64,000 bases of DNA from Nyssa sinensis (lineage: Eukaryota; Streptophyta; Magnoliopsida; Cornales; Nyssaceae): NCBI GenBank assembly GCA_008638375.1, contig CM018052.1:30217239-30281238 (forward strand). The letters are read 5' to 3'. Every line of letters starts with the position of its first letter. Position 1 is the first letter of the stretch. The notes beneath the pieces are model-generated. The model made no database searches. It saw only the letters and a program-made list of their open reading frames with translations, and was not told the DNA's origin. Below are positions 33,550 through 46,108 of this stretch, one piece after another. A program made the translations under genes and the position numbers.

Positions 33550-35530
33550 TGTCACAACCCAAAACCCATCCTGTGCGAATCTCGTATCGCGATCGCTACC
33601 CTTCGGCCCGGGGGCCTTAGGGCGAGGCTCACATAAGCGACGGTATCGGACGGCGATGTGACTTGTGTTTGCAGAAGTGTGAAAAACTTTTTTCTTTTCT
33701 TTTCTTCTTTTAAAATTTTGTACATCAGCCCAATACTACCGCTCTTCAGAACGGTACACATGATTATACATTTAGAGCATAATAAAAACTTAAAGACTTT
33801 ATAATTAATACATGTTCAGCTGCCCCGTGGGGCTTAATACATAAAGGTTTTACTATCTTCAATATAAAATGTGACTACTAAATTTTATAGTACTTCTCAA
33901 AAAGACTGCTAGTCCTGCACATAGCTGCTTGCGCCCTTCCTTAAAATGGGCAAGGCTCTAATCATCAACATCATCAAGTCAAGACTGGTGCCAGTCATCT
34001 GAAAGGGGGTTGGATAGAAATCTGGGTAAGCTAATCTAAGCTAGTGAGTAATTCTAGCATTTGTCATGGGTTTTCAATTGGCAATGGTTAGTATAAGAGA
34101 TTTTATAAAACAATCACTACTAATTGCTCGTATACTTCGAACACAGAATATATGCATTCCTTAAAACAGATAGCTAAAAACATTTAAAGAAATCAAGCTT
34201 AACATGTACTTCTTCAAATAGAGTATAAAAACTTCAAAACATGTAGATATGCATAGTGAAAATGAGGGTAAAACCTACTTCTATTTTCAACATAGCATCT
34301 TATCACTTTCATTAATAGAATCCGTTTCAAATCAGACTCCCATTTTACTTTACGTGGAGATATCTCATGCCTAGGAGATTAGATCCTGCTTTCTAGCATT
34401 TATTCGTGTCATAGTTGAGTTCCAAAGAAACCCAACGTCATACGTGGTGTTTATGCACAATTTATCTTGCATTACCGGTGGCAACAGAAGGTATGAAATG
34501 CTTACATTAGATGCTATTTAAAAACATCAAAACATGGCCTCCCTGTAGTTGCATTTAAATATATTTAACATATGACTTCTTTAAATAGATGCTGTTATGG
34601 GCATTCAACAAAATGTTTATGCCTTCATAATAAATCTTCAAATACTTGGAATATGCAAATTCATAATACTTAAAGAGATTTGGCATTTTAAACTTAGACC
34701 TGCTGAAACATAGTTTAAGGAAAACTGTAGTAGAAACCATTCACTGAGCACGTCACAATAGGGTTTATGAGAAAAAAATATTTTAAAACAGGAATCATGT
34801 AATACTGAATTTGATATCCAAAAGCTTCAAATATTTTGAACTTAAAACTTCTTCAAATTCATGGAGTTAAATCTCTACTTCAAATGCAGGGTTACTCACC
34901 TCTGTCCTTAGGGTTAGTGCTAATAATGCGCTTTCCCCACTTCCTCTGTAGTTCTTAAGAACAATTCATAAATAGCCTCATTAACTTCATATTCACTGCA
35001 ATATCACTTATTGATGCTTCTTAACTTATGCTTAAATCGTATTAAATCCTAATTTTAATCTTAGGTGTTATAATCTTAAAGTACACTCTTTTGGTAGCTT
35101 CATTAACCTTTAGGGTTGCTTTCATAACTTCACTAATTCATATTTCATATTTTTCCATACTTCAATTCATATTATGAACCTGACTATTGAGTCTGGAACG
35201 CCAGAAAAACGTCTTAGTCTATAGTTACATGAACTTATGCTCTTCATCAAATTTTATATCTATTTATTATAAGTATCTCTTTTGATTAAATAGACTCTAC
35301 GATTGAGTCCGGAACGTCAAAGAAAGTCAATTTAGACTTTCTCGGACTTCCATTTGGCTTTAGGGTACTAGGGGCAAAATGGTCATTTTACCCTTTTACG
35401 TGGCTTTATTTTTTGGAGTCCCGTCTTGCCAAATAGACCTCACCATTGGTTTCAGAATGCCCAAAATAGTTAAAATACACTAATAATTTGTTCAATTTGG
35501 ATATCGGACTATTTCGTTATTATTTAATTT
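33550..35530. mobile_element. Truncated long LTR (same family as 18438 and 40992)
   Basis: It starts TGTCACAACCCAAAACCC where copy B continues with ordinary duplicated DNA. It contains the family words aggggcaaaatggtcatttt and gagtcccgtcttgccaaatagacctcacc near 35370-35450. The expected end (GGGGTGTTACA) is missing. Similarity to copy B resumes at about 35530, after 1.37 kb that copy B has and A lacks (52547-53920). So a deletion removed the LTR's 3' part and adjacent DNA. No coding sequence. Confidence 0.8.
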
Positions 35531-36424
35531 AATTTAATTATTATTGTCTTCTTTTTTAGTAAAAGAGTTTGTGGAATCTGTTGGTAATACTACATTTATA
35601 CTTTGTTCAACTAGTTATGAAATATTTTCTTCTTCTTTTTCCACAATAGGATTTTCCATTAATTCTTCTTCTTTATCCTTTGTTTCTGCAACATCAATGG
35701 TATATTTTACTCTATTTTCTTTTGACTCCTTGTGTTGTCTTTAAAGGAAAGAATAACTTGATCTATGTCTTTTATGCCAAGGGAATCCTTTGTAAGAATG
35801 TGTAGCTTTTTCAATGGGGTAATATCTACAAACTTATGACTAAATGTAACCTCAACAACTTTAGATTTTTTATGTGCTTTCCCCTTGGTCCTAGGAGCAA
35901 GTTTTGGAGTTTTTTTTTTTTCATTCCCAACAATGTATTTTGATACTCCAACATAATTTCATGGTAGCCTATATTCATTTGGAAAATAATTTCTTAATAA
36001 AAATCTATTCCTTAGTAGTCTCATCAATCTTGACCATGAACAAATGTGTTTCTTACTTTGTATTTGTTTATGCCTTTGTAAATCAATCACCACCATTTTG
36101 CTAATCTTCTGCCAAAAAGTATTTTTTCTCCTTAGAAAATTCCATATATTTTGAACAATCAATCAAGAAAGTCTTTATAATAACATACACCATCAAAATT
36201 AATAAGTCTTTCGTAATTGTACATAGCTTTCTGAATATAAACATGTTCATAAATAAGTTGATTGTAAACTCCAGCGTTAGTGCAATACTTATTGTATTCA
36301 AAATTCTCTTGTATTTGAGACTACAAACGAGTAATGGATTATCACCTACGAACGTTGTAAGGATTTCTAATTCCATTTTTACCCATTATCATCTAGTCAA
36401 GCAAATTCTTATTATGATACCAAT
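35530..36424 (-). pseudogene. Interior of a small LTR element (copy A part)
   Basis: The minus strand carries short frames: one from about 36376 begins MELEILTTFVGDNPLLVCSL, weakly like the N-terminus of Copia gag (F-G-N, then hydrophobic and Leu-Lys). The other matches the better-preserved copy B frame (VEVTFSHKFVDITPLKKLHI). All are short and broken. Part of it, 35530-35925, matches copy B 53921-54312. No pol domain is seen, so the element was probably non-autonomous. Confidence 0.4.
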
Positions 36425-36690
36425 TGACGCAACACAAAACTTGAACAATTGATACGAGCACCTCGATATCCACAACAAAGAACAACCACAAAAAACGAGA
36501 AATAATAAACCCAAAAAGAGAACAAATATTCTAAAAAATAATCAATATCAAAATTCAAAGATAAAAGATATTTGTAATGGAGATTTGTAATCTTATATAT
36601 AGATATTAGAATTCCTAATCCTACTAGAATAAAAAAACCTATTTAGAATAGAAAATAATAAAAATATAACAAAATTAACAAAATTCATTA
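36408..36690 (-). repeat. LTR-like end with initiator-Met-type primer-binding site
   Basis: On the minus strand an LTR-like sequence ends TTGCGTCA at 36425 and is followed by ATTGGTATCATAATAAG (36408-36424). This resembles the TGGTATCA start of sites complementary to initiator tRNA-Met. The LTR-like part matches copy B 53189-53490 (aacttgaacaat, aaagataaaagatat, cctaatcctactagaataa). Confidence 0.55.
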
Positions 36691-38452
36691 GTTTCGGTAC
36701 ATACACTTGGGTTATTAATTGTTCAACCTATTAACAAAATTGGTAACATATTTTGTTGGTGTGTAGTGTTTATTGATTTGAGTACTGTGCACTTAAAATT
36801 AATAAATATCAGTATAACATTCAGATTAATAAATGCTTAATATATTAACAAAATTATTAATAAATTCACATATTTGTTTATGTATTAAAATATTTAAAAA
36901 TATTAATAAAATTTACATATTTATTAATGTGTTCAAATATTTATTGAACGAAACCGAATGCGATTCGCCTAAGATCTCATGAATAACATGTCTAAAATCT
37001 GATCGAAATTGGGTACTAGTTATTAAACGATGGGCACTTTCCAAGGTCCCATTATTATAAATGTCACACATATCATGTATAGTAGTTGTTTGTATCTTTC
37101 CACCGACACCCACCAGCCGTAACGCTTTTGCCTATATTTGTTGTTCTGTCATAACTTATGTTAATCACTTACTACATTTGTATTATTTATGTATGTGTAT
37201 ACATATATATATATATATATATATATCATCTGTATCACACTTCCAATTCCCTCTTCATCAAAGTATACCCTCTGTGATTTTGTTTCATTTGTAAAATGTA
37301 CTAGTTTTATTGGCCCCTAATTTAGGATCCGCCATTTGTTTGTTGTTATGTGCAAGTCTTGTGACTTTTTTTAATAGTATTATAATGAATGAATAATCAA
37401 TAATCAATTTCTTCGTTGCAAAGGTTTAATGATCATTCATCTACGACGACCTAAACATAGGTGTTCAGGTTCTCTTTGGTTTATATGAATACATTTCATG
37501 TTTTAAGTTCATTAGTGGCTCATATTGCAGTTTCAGGACATAAATGAACTAATCAAACTTGTATATGTTTCCTTAAGGTAAACCTTGAAGTCTGTATTAG
37601 AGAATCTGGTGATCATGGAATTCTCTAATAATTTGAAGGTTTATGGTGTAGACATATAACTCCTCCTAAATAGTGGTGGATGGAGAAATTGTGCTTAGAG
37701 AGTAAAATTAGAAATTTGGGAAAGGGTCTTGTGAAAAATCATTTTTTGGGAGACTCATTCCTAATTTTTTAAGAATTTAACTTCTAGAGTGAAGATACTT
37801 CTTCTTGTATTTGGCTATCAGTCCAACAACGGATTTCTTGATGTTAAAGAGTCCCAATTTAGACAGCCCATTTGGAAAGATTTTTTTTTTCAAGAGGGAG
37901 TCTTATTTCTAGACTAAGAGTACTTCAAGCTTGAAAAGCATCCTATGCTGTCAATTTACTTGTTTCAGTATTAATTTTTATTATTTAGTCGCCATTTTTT
38001 AAAATAAGTAAATTCTTATTTTATATTCATAATACAATTTTTTTTCTACTTCTTTATCTTTCTAAAACAAAAATAGAAGATTATACTATTATTTCTTTTT
38101 CTTCTAATTTGATACCACTAAAAAGTATGTATTTACCTAAAAAAATAAAACTTATTTAGGTTATGTCTAATCAAATATAAAATTAAAATCTTATTATCCT
38201 GTTATTTAATTAATCAAGCAAATAAAAAAAAAAAAGCTACAAATTAATAGGTATTTTTATCTACATTTTGTAGATGTTGGTTTTGGAATGCATATCCCTT
38301 TTCACATGAGATGCATTAACCTGGTTGAAAGAATCTCTTTTTAATTGTTTTAGAACAATTAAGAAATTGTTTAGAAGAAATACGAGTTCTGCTTCTGACG
38401 GTAACATATTATTGGGTGGTAGTCTCGCTTATGGGATCAAATCAATATGTTT
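36691..38452. other. AT-rich intergenic DNA
   Basis: No gene, RNA or clear element was recognised. A (TA)n tract is at 37201-37226. 36840-36945 is rich in repeated aatatttattaa words. This is the spacer right of duplication copy A. Confidence 0.55.
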
Positions 38453-39298
38453 TGATGCTGCACTTTTTGGCCCACGTACAATCCGAGCTTGACTCCCTGA
38501 AGAACACTCAAAGAAGAAGATCAGAGGACCACCGGTTTGGCTCCGGCGGTAGCCGCTCCGATGCTTAAGTCAATAAACTGAATTGAAAGACTTGTAATGA
38601 AAGCCAAAAATAATGAGCATAATCATAAAGCGTACCTCTAGGGCTTGATTTATAGGCAGTGGCATTCCTAAGTTGATTAGGATTTGGAGCCATGAAAGTA
38701 GGGATTTGAGCATCGGAGATAGTAGTTACCTTGTAGAATATTGTATCAAATAGAGATAACCATGAGTGGTGGTTTCCTTGTAAAAGACTGTTTCCTTATT
38801 CTTCGCTCGGTATATATTAAGGCGGTGATGAGCTTTGAATAACAGTGTGTTACACCGAAGGTCTGTGTTCGGACCTGTAAGCTTTGCAGATAAGTAGATC
38901 TTCTCTGGAGATACGTGCTCGGCCTCTGTAGGTCTGCTGAAAGGCCAATCATGAGCTGAATGGCCGAGCACGAGCTGAAAGGCCGAGCACGAGCTGAATG
39001 GCCGAGCACGAGCTGAAAGGCCGATCACGAGCTGTATGGCCGAGCATGAGCTGAATGGCCGAGCACGAACTGTATGGCCGAGCTTGAGCTGAAAGGTTGA
39101 GCACGAGCTGAATGGCCGAGCACGAGCTGAATGGTTGAGCACGAGCTGAATGGCCGAGCACTAGCTGAATGGCCGAGCACGAACTGTATGGCCAAGCTTG
39201 AGCTGAAAGGCCGAGCACGAGATGTATGGCCGAGCATGAGCTGACCCATAGTTACACGTGTCAAGTGATGATTGGTCTTGCCATTTTGTGGTATATCA
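38453..39298 (-). mobile_element. Solo LTR of the gypsy A family (846 bp)
   Basis: It starts TGATGCTGCACTTTTTGG and ends GGTATATCA. A perfect 5-bp duplication, TGTTT, flanks it at 38448-38452 and 39299-39303. It shares long stretches with the LTRs of gypsy A (aagtcaataaactgaattgaaagac; ggatttggagccat). It is longer because of the internal 19-bp repeat. It shows that the true family ends are TGATGCTGC and TATATCA. Confidence 0.95.
38938..39257. repeat. 19-bp tandem repeat, about 17 copies, in the solo LTR
   Basis: The unit is ggccgagcacgagctgaat with small variants (gaaa, gtat, gcatgagc, gcttgagc). It has no stop in several frames, so it creates overlapping repetitive open frames on the minus strand that are not genes. 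In the gypsy A LTRs the same place has only a few decayed copies (gatggccgagc). Confidence 0.95.
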
Positions 39299-39673
39299 TG
39301 TTTAAAAAAAAATATTTGAATATCAATCTCATCGATCTCATAAGTATCATGTCAAATTTCAACAATCGAATCACTTTTTCGAGAAATACGATTTTACATA
39401 GGTAGATTCTTTTACGAAACTATTTCATGTGAGAAGAGACATGGAGAGAATCATTCAGGCACTGAAAAATTATAGAGGAGTCATTCATCTAAATTAACTG
39501 ATCAAACAAAGCTCTTTTGCAATAAGAATTACAATTATACATTATATTGCTCCAAACTGATAATTGTTTTGGTTTCTTCCTGAAAAATAAAAGAGGAGAA
39601 GAAAGGCTCGAAAACAAAATTGATATACATCTGTGATCTTAATCTGAACTGTTTAACAAAAATAAAACTAATG

Positions 39674-39710
<37 letters not shown>

Positions 39711-39950
39711 CACACACACACATATGTATATATCATCTCACCTGAAATTCCCTGTCATACTTGAACAAACCGTGTCAATCAGCCTTCCGCCAATGAACGA
39801 ATTTGTAAGTATGCACTCACATGGCGCAGAATCATGAGAGAACACGTACTTGCAGCGTTTTAATCAATTTTGATTCTCCAGTTTGAAGCATTTCTATGTA
39901 TCTATAATATATATATATATATGTATATTACCGCACCAATAAAAACCAAA
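39299..39950. other. 3' flank of the NAC pseudogene
   Basis: Intergenic DNA with CA and TA microsatellites at about 39674-39725 and TA at 39909-39921. No gene. The NAC 3' UTR would lie here. Confidence 0.6.
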
Positions 39951-40991
39951 CTACGACTTCCAATTGATGTGAGAGAGCTGAAAAGGTTGACGCATAATGC
40001 TATCACCAAGCGAACCAAGAACTGTATTTGGATTGAATGAAAGATTTTGTGGAAACTGATTTAACAGAGTGACAAACGAGCCATTTCCATCCGTCCCATT
40101 CGTTTCATTAATCCAGTACTGATCATGATCAGATGGGTGTGTTCGCTTCAATGGGTTCGAGACCATTGACACATCTGTTTTTGAGCTTGAAGACCCCAAT
40201 TGTGATAACGAGCTGCTTTGCATGGCATCTCCACATAATATCCCATCAAACATGTTCTCATCAATTCTGAGCAATGCCGCATAATTATCAGTAGTCTTTG
40301 AAGCCACCAGTTTTTGACTCTCAGATACATCCATAGATGAAGAAGGCAACGATGCAATCATATTTTCCATGGAATCATCCATCGATCTAGACGAGTTGTT
40401 CTTCTTGTAAATCCGGCATAATACCCAATCATCAAGCTATACAACAATAACATATATATATATATGGATACATGTATCAGCCCAGATAAATCATTACAAT
40501 CAGCTTGGATGTTTAATATGAAATTAAAAAGTTCTTTTTATTTTTCATACACGTAAAGAGCCCTTTTTGCTTCCTATATCAGCACCAGGAGGCTTTGAGC
40601 CTGAATTGTTATTGACAAGCCTGTAGTCATGCATAATCCAATTGGTTTTGATTCCTTTGGGGGGGCTTTCCACCATAGAAAACAAGTGCCTTTTTCAGTC
40701 CGATCTTTTGAGTTCCATTACATGTTAATATAGGTTTATCAATTCCAGTAGCTTTCCAATACCCAGAAGCTGCTGCTCTATTAGGCCTAGCCCCATTTGG
40801 GTATTTCCGATCTCTCGGAGTGAAAAAATACCACTCTTGTTCGCCAAATGTTGCCTTACCTATAAAAAAATCACAACATAAATACATGTACATGTGTGTG
40901 TAATATGAATATATAAAAGGAGAAGAATAGATTAGATTAGATTACTTGGAAGCTCCCATGGATCAAACTTTTAGAGATTAACTTCACAAAT

Positions 40992-43900
40992 TGTCACGAC
41001 CCGAAATCCACCCTATGCGAATCTTGTATTACGGGACCGACCCTGTGACCGTCCCTACTTTTACCTTTCTTTGTTTCAATGCCAACAATATACAATGTAA
41101 AACTTAAACAATAAATCAACGGAAGTCTTAAATACATCAAATGGTTCTACAATGCCAAAACAAGAACCGACATAACCTCACCCTTAAGTGGTGAATACAT
41201 GAGAAAACTACATTACTTCTAACATAATCCTCAAACTGTCCCCCTATACTCTTAGACTCCTACTGTGGTCCTACAGTATCCTTACCTGAAAAATAAGTTG
41301 GGGTGAGCTAATAAAGCTCAGTAAGTAAAATTCCATTTCCAACATGGCCTAGGGTTAACATAGAAGAATATGAACTCATAGTATAACATAATAGCCAATC
41401 ATGAAATCAGTTGCAGTAATGGTCGATAACGGCAAAATGTCACAATGGTTAATGAACATTAAGTCACAATGATCAAGCATGAGTAATGGTATAACATGAA
41501 CATAGAAAAGCTTAATAACATCAGTCAATATAAAAATTCTGCCAGAATAAATCGGTAACATTCAAATACAATCAATGAGTGAACTGTCAACATAGAATTA
41601 TTCATAGGGAATGACAACATCCTATGAATCCAATAAACGTAACCATATCTATCAACCATAAGTGATGCATTTACTCTATTTAGGATTTGGCAAACCCTCG
41701 GTCTTTTGGGCCCAGCATGCCTTCCTTAACTTCAATGCATATAAAATGCCCTCATAACTCAATGCGTAAAAAAGATGCCATCATTGCCATATGGCACGGA
41801 CTCGACCCATAGGTCCTGTTAACTTAGAAAGTATCGGATAGATATTGTGACTGAGCACAAATCCGGCATTCATTAGATATCATGATCATTCGTGATTCCA
41901 TAAGAGTGTAGAAAGATGGAATATCATGCAATGGACATATAACAGTAGGACTTTCAAGGCATAGTACAACATAAGAATCATGATATAGCAGTCAATAAAC
42001 ATCCACAAGATAGGACAATATCAATTGTGAAACAATAACAGTTGATACGTGCGAGAGTATAAAATTGACAGTAATAGAATGAACGTGACTTGGAAGACCA
42101 CATGTAAGAGATAGGGTTTACTTACCTTTAATCTGTGTGATCAACCTCAGTATTTTGTAATTTTCTCATTTTCCTTTGTCTTACCTATAAATCAATAAAT
42201 ATATCTCAATTCTAATACTATTCATCAAATTTTATACTTTGTTACTAAAAGTATCACTGTTATTAATTTAGACTCTACTATTGAGTCTGGAACGTCGAAG
42301 AAAGTCAGTTTAGGCTTTCACGGTTTCCAATTTGAACTTCTGTACTGAAAAGGGCAAAATGGTCATTTTGCACTTTTACATGTCTCTATTTTTTGGGACC
42401 TATTTTCACAAATTAAACTTCACCGTTGAGTCCAGAATGGTTGAAATAATAAATATTCACTATTCATTTATTTTAATCGGAATCCTTTTGACTCATGTTT
42501 GACTCAAGGGCATTTTGGTCATTTGACACTTTTACGGGTATTTTATTTTTTGAGACCCTGTCTCGTAAAACAGACCTCATCATTGGGTCCAAAAGATCCA
42601 AAATAGTAAATTTATACTATTTATTTGCTAAGTTTGGACATTGAAATTTAAAATAACAATTAATTACTTTAAATAATTATATTATTTAATTATATAATAT
42701 ATATAAATTAATTTAGTGTTTAAGCATATGTGCCTGTGTGGCACGGTGGTGGGCATGTGGGGAATAAGTGCCCACATTCCATGAGCTCCCTTGTTCGACT
42801 CTCGGCCATAGTAGTTTCCCCCATATTTTTCTTCTTTCAATTAATTTCATTTGAAACCAACAGAACGAAAACAGTGCACTTTTAGACTGCCTGTTTCTGC
42901 GCCTGGGTGGGTCCCGACCCGACAGCCCCCTTCCTTCTTCCCCGTTTTTCTGGCGACCATTACTGTGCAGTTCCGATCACCTTCTCCGGTGCTAGTGACT
43001 AGACTGCACTGTATTTTTTTTTTCATTTTTCTTTCAGTTTTTTTACACTCTCTTCGATTCTAAATTGTTCTAAAACATTTTTAAAACATCTTAACATAAT
43101 TTTAGGCCTCCAAAACTCATTGAAAATCAAAATTTCTACAATTACATCTTTCCGATAAATCCATTTTTCTCCCTCATTTCTTCATTGTTTCACTCGCAGT
43201 TTTTTCCTATATGCTCCATTTTCTCCATAGAATTTAACTATACAAGTATTTCTGAGCTTCATGTAACTTTACGAAAAACCCAGAAATCAAAAACTTGAAA
43301 ATTATAGTAATTTTTTTCTAACCTTTTCTTTGTCGTTTCTCTTCCTTCCTTTTCTGTTTCTCCTTTCTGAATCTCCAAAAGACCTTTTAGCTTCTCTATT
43401 TCTCCTTTTCTCTTATTTCCAATCACACACAAAGTGTATACATGGATATAGCCTATGGTAGCCGCCCCCTTCTCTCTTCCTTCCTTTTGTTTCTGAATTC
43501 TCTTAAAAGGCTTAATCCTATTTTGTTTTAATTTCCTAGATCTATAACCCTCTCCCCCTCATTTACTTTGGCTTTAATTGTTTTTTTTTTGTAGGTTATA
43601 TTTTATATATAACATCTATATTACACAATATAAATATATGTATATATATATATATACACATGCAACTATATATGCACATATACATATTGAGATATTTATA
43701 TATATATATATATGCATATGTATAGACCTATTCATACTTGTATGTGTTTGCATAGACATTTTTTCGTGTAACCCAGTTTCTTGTACAAGTAGCCCCGGGG
43801 TACTTGGGATTGTATGAATTTATTCATTGTGTATTCAAATATCATATGTTTATTAAATTCGTAAACCGTACCGCTTGTCTCAAATTGCATGTCCATTACT

Positions 43901-44034
43901 ATACATAAGTCATAATGATAGTCCAGGTCTATTGGGATATTACATTCGTTGGCTCGGTCTTCCTCGATATTATTATTTGACTCTTTTTAGACATTTTTAA
44001 AATTAATCCAATTTATTTAAGTCGGGGTGTTACA
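40992..44034. mobile_element. Long LTR-type insertion in NAC exon 1 (probable solo LTR, 3.04 kb)
   Basis: It begins TGTCACGACCCGAAATCC and ends AAGTCGGGGTGTTACA, the same termini as the element at 18438-23790. It is flanked by CAAAT (40987-40991) and GAAAT (44035-44039), a 5-bp duplication with one change. Removing it and one duplication restores the NAC frame (T-I-I-S-E-V-N-L). It holds family words such as aaagggcaaaatggtcatttt near 42350 and a tRNA-like segment. No gag or pol was found in its 3043 bp. Confidence 0.9.
42738..42806 (+). other. tRNA-like segment in the second long LTR
   Basis: It contains gtggcacggtggtgg (A-box-like) and ttgttcgactctc (B-box-like), about 40 bases apart. A gtgggc/gcccac inverted repeat lies between them. 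It does not fold into a convincing complete cloverleaf. It is comparable with the segment at 23298 in the related LTR. Confidence 0.45.
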
Positions 44035-44177
44035 GAAATGATTGTGACAGGTAAGGGAGATAAGGAAACCTTCTTTTGGAGATAGTGGACTACCAGCTCC
44101 TCATCGGTGGGGTGGAACCGAAAGCCCAGTAGGAGCTGTGGATGGTGGGAGCTTGACGATGAATCGATGCTCTCCAT

Positions 44178-44482
44178 GACTTCCACCTATATATATTTTA
44201 AGCTAAGTTTTTCTTTTTCTTGTTATATATGTAGAGTGTGTCTGTGTGTGTACATGTGTATGTAGATTGATTAACGAAAAAGTTAAAGTTGAACTAAGGT
44301 GATTTAGCCACTTTTTCTGAAAAAAAGACCATGGTTTTACCACCCCAAGCTCTCAAGTTCGATTCATCTTACTAGTAATTTTTGGGTTACCTCACCTTAC
44401 ACGCAAGTGAACAGTCATGAAAAATACTGTAGGAATTTAGTTTGTACGTGCAAGCTGTTTCAGCATTACTAAAAAAAAAAAA
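44178..44482. other. Upstream region of the NAC pseudogene
   Basis: A short interval between the NAC start codon and the left edge of duplication copy B. It contains TATATATATTTT at about 44190-44201 and GT-rich runs. No other gene. Confidence 0.5.
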
Positions 44483-45657
44483 AATTCAGTGTCTTCTTTA
44501 AATGTTTATAGGAAGACAAATAAAAATAAAGAATAGTATAACCGAATGTTGCATTTAGGCCACACAATTTGATTAGATGTGCATATGAATTTGAACTCAT
44601 GCTATCTTTGACGTTATAGAATTGAGTTTAGTTTGAATTTGAAAAGAAGTTAGTTCGACTTTGAATTTAGCTCTCCTCCAATTCCAAGCCAACTAAATTA
44701 ATTCTAGTTTCAAGGAAATTTTATAATGTGAAACCAGGTGATTCAAAGCAATTCGAAGCCTAAAACGATAATTTTAAATAAGATCTTTTTTTAAAAAAAT
44801 CTTCTTATTTTTAAGATGCTAAAAGAATAAATTGTAAATAAAATGCATATTAATTTAAAATAACAGTTTAAATAGTTTATATTATAAGAGTTTTAATTAA
44901 TATAATCATAAATACACTGTAATAAATATATAAAATTTGTTTTACAATAGGAAAGATAAATATGCTAAATATCAATAGAGTTCTTACATAATTAAAAAAT
45001 ATTGAATAATAGAAAAACTGAAATAGAACTTAAGTAAATGAATTTACAAAATTTTAAACTACACAAGACCAAAAAAAGTATTTTTGTTTTTCTGGAGCTT
45101 TCTTTTAGACTTTTATAGGTTTTAAACTTCTATTCGGATTATACTATAGACATCGAAAAATTGAGACCTTTTTTTTCTTTTTTTTAGAATATACTTTTAT
45201 GGATTTTAAACTTATATTTGAATTATGCTATAAAAACTTAAAAATTGGAATTTGTTTTTTATATAATAAACTTTTATGAAATTTATATTTTTATTTAAAC
45301 TATATTATAGATACTTAAAATTTGGAGTTTTTATTATCAATAAGAGTATAAAGTCATTGCTTTTTTTGCCTTATGATAAAACCGACTCTGTGTGAAAAAC
45401 AATATAAGGATGAAATGGAAGAATTCTTATTGATTCGAGTAATATTTTGTATCTATCCTCTTGAGAGATGTCATTATTTCAAATCTTCCAAATATAGTAT
45501 GTTGATTTTGTTAATTTCTAAGCCATAAATTAAGCCTTAAGATAAGAATTTAATCATAGTTTCTAAGTTAGTCTTTTTCAAAATCCATATAAGAATCTTA
45601 ATTCTAGTTTCGAGGAAATTTTATAACATGAAACACGACATACTAAAGTTAGACTAA

Positions 45658-46108
45658 CAGTTCGTTTGGATAAGTAGGAGGGAAAGGAGAAAAGAGGAAA
45701 GGAGAGACTAATCTCTCATTTATGTTTGGATAACTCATGAAAGGAAAAGAGATGAAAGATTAATATAATCCTTTCATCTTGTTTGAGAATGATAAAAGGA
45801 GAGAAAGGACAGGAAAAAATTTTATATTATTTTATTATTATACCCTTTGGATGCTTTAAGATAGATGTGTCATTTTTATTTTGACTTTTATAATTTTAAG
45901 GGTAATTTTGTTATTATTAAAATTCATTAAATCTTTCTTCCTTTTCCCTCTATTTTCACCCACTTTTGGAGGGGTAACAAAATTGTTAAAATAAGGGTTA
46001 AGCTCTCCCTCCCTTTCCTTCCTAATTTTTAAAATAAACATGATATAAGCTCTCATTCCTTCTCCTTTCTTTCCCTTTCTTTCTAATTCATTCCATCCAA
46101 ACATAGTG
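45658..46108. mobile_element. Tourist-like MITE (451 bp), copy B only
   Basis: The ends, cagttcgtttggata and the inverse of atccaaacatagtg, form imperfect inverted repeats around GTTTGGAT. The flanking TAA at 45655-45657 and 46109-46111 is the 3-bp duplication typical of PIF/Harbinger. Copy A has a single ttaagtg at the matching place (about 6196), an empty site. The interior is GGAAAGGA-rich on one side and CCTTTC-rich on the other. Confidence 0.85.

Larger units (their letters stand above)
732..36690 (+). repeat. Segmental duplication, copy A (with insertions)
   Basis: Four blocks match copy B in the same order: 732-1523, 5811-11546, 32239-33549 and about 35530-35925. They correspond to 44483-45265, 45266-51325, 51326-52546 and 53921-54312. 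The blocks are separated by the MULE-like element, the gypsy element and a truncated LTR. In a noncoding sample after 5811, about 22 differences are visible in about 330 bases (near 7 percent). The TIR coding exon is closer, near 4 percent. The left boundary is abrupt, at the shared word ttcagtg. The match is seen directly; the duplication mechanism is not. Confidence 0.9.
39951..44177 (-). pseudogene. NAC transcription factor (NARS/NAM-like), LTR in exon 1
   Basis: Exon 1 is 44177-44035 plus 40986-40946 (split by the LTR), exon 2 is 40859-40551 and exon 3 is 40436-39951. Exon 1 encodes [14 protein letters not shown], then [16 protein letters not shown] (NAC subdomain A) up to PVTIIS. After the LTR it continues EVNL-stop-KFDPWELP, then [21 protein letters not shown] and [13 protein letters not shown] (subdomains C and D), and LDDWVLCRIYKK. 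The 143-residue tail is Ser- and Asn-rich, the usual activation region. About 325 codons without the insert. Exon 2 has 7 C where 6 are needed (about 40664), shifting the frame. The Tyr before KFDPW is TAA. The start and ends resemble Arabidopsis NARS1/2 (NAC056/NAC018) proteins. Splice sites are canonical, and intron 1 is 86 bp. Confidence 0.92.

Noticed and set aside
38938..39257. CRISPR-like regular repeats
   Set aside because: Units are contiguous 19-mers without unique spacers, in a plant LTR.
38726..39264. Four overlapping minus-strand open frames with repeating SARARPFSSCSAIQL-type text
   Set aside because: They are translations of the 19-bp LTR tandem repeat in several frames, with no start context and no independent coding signal.
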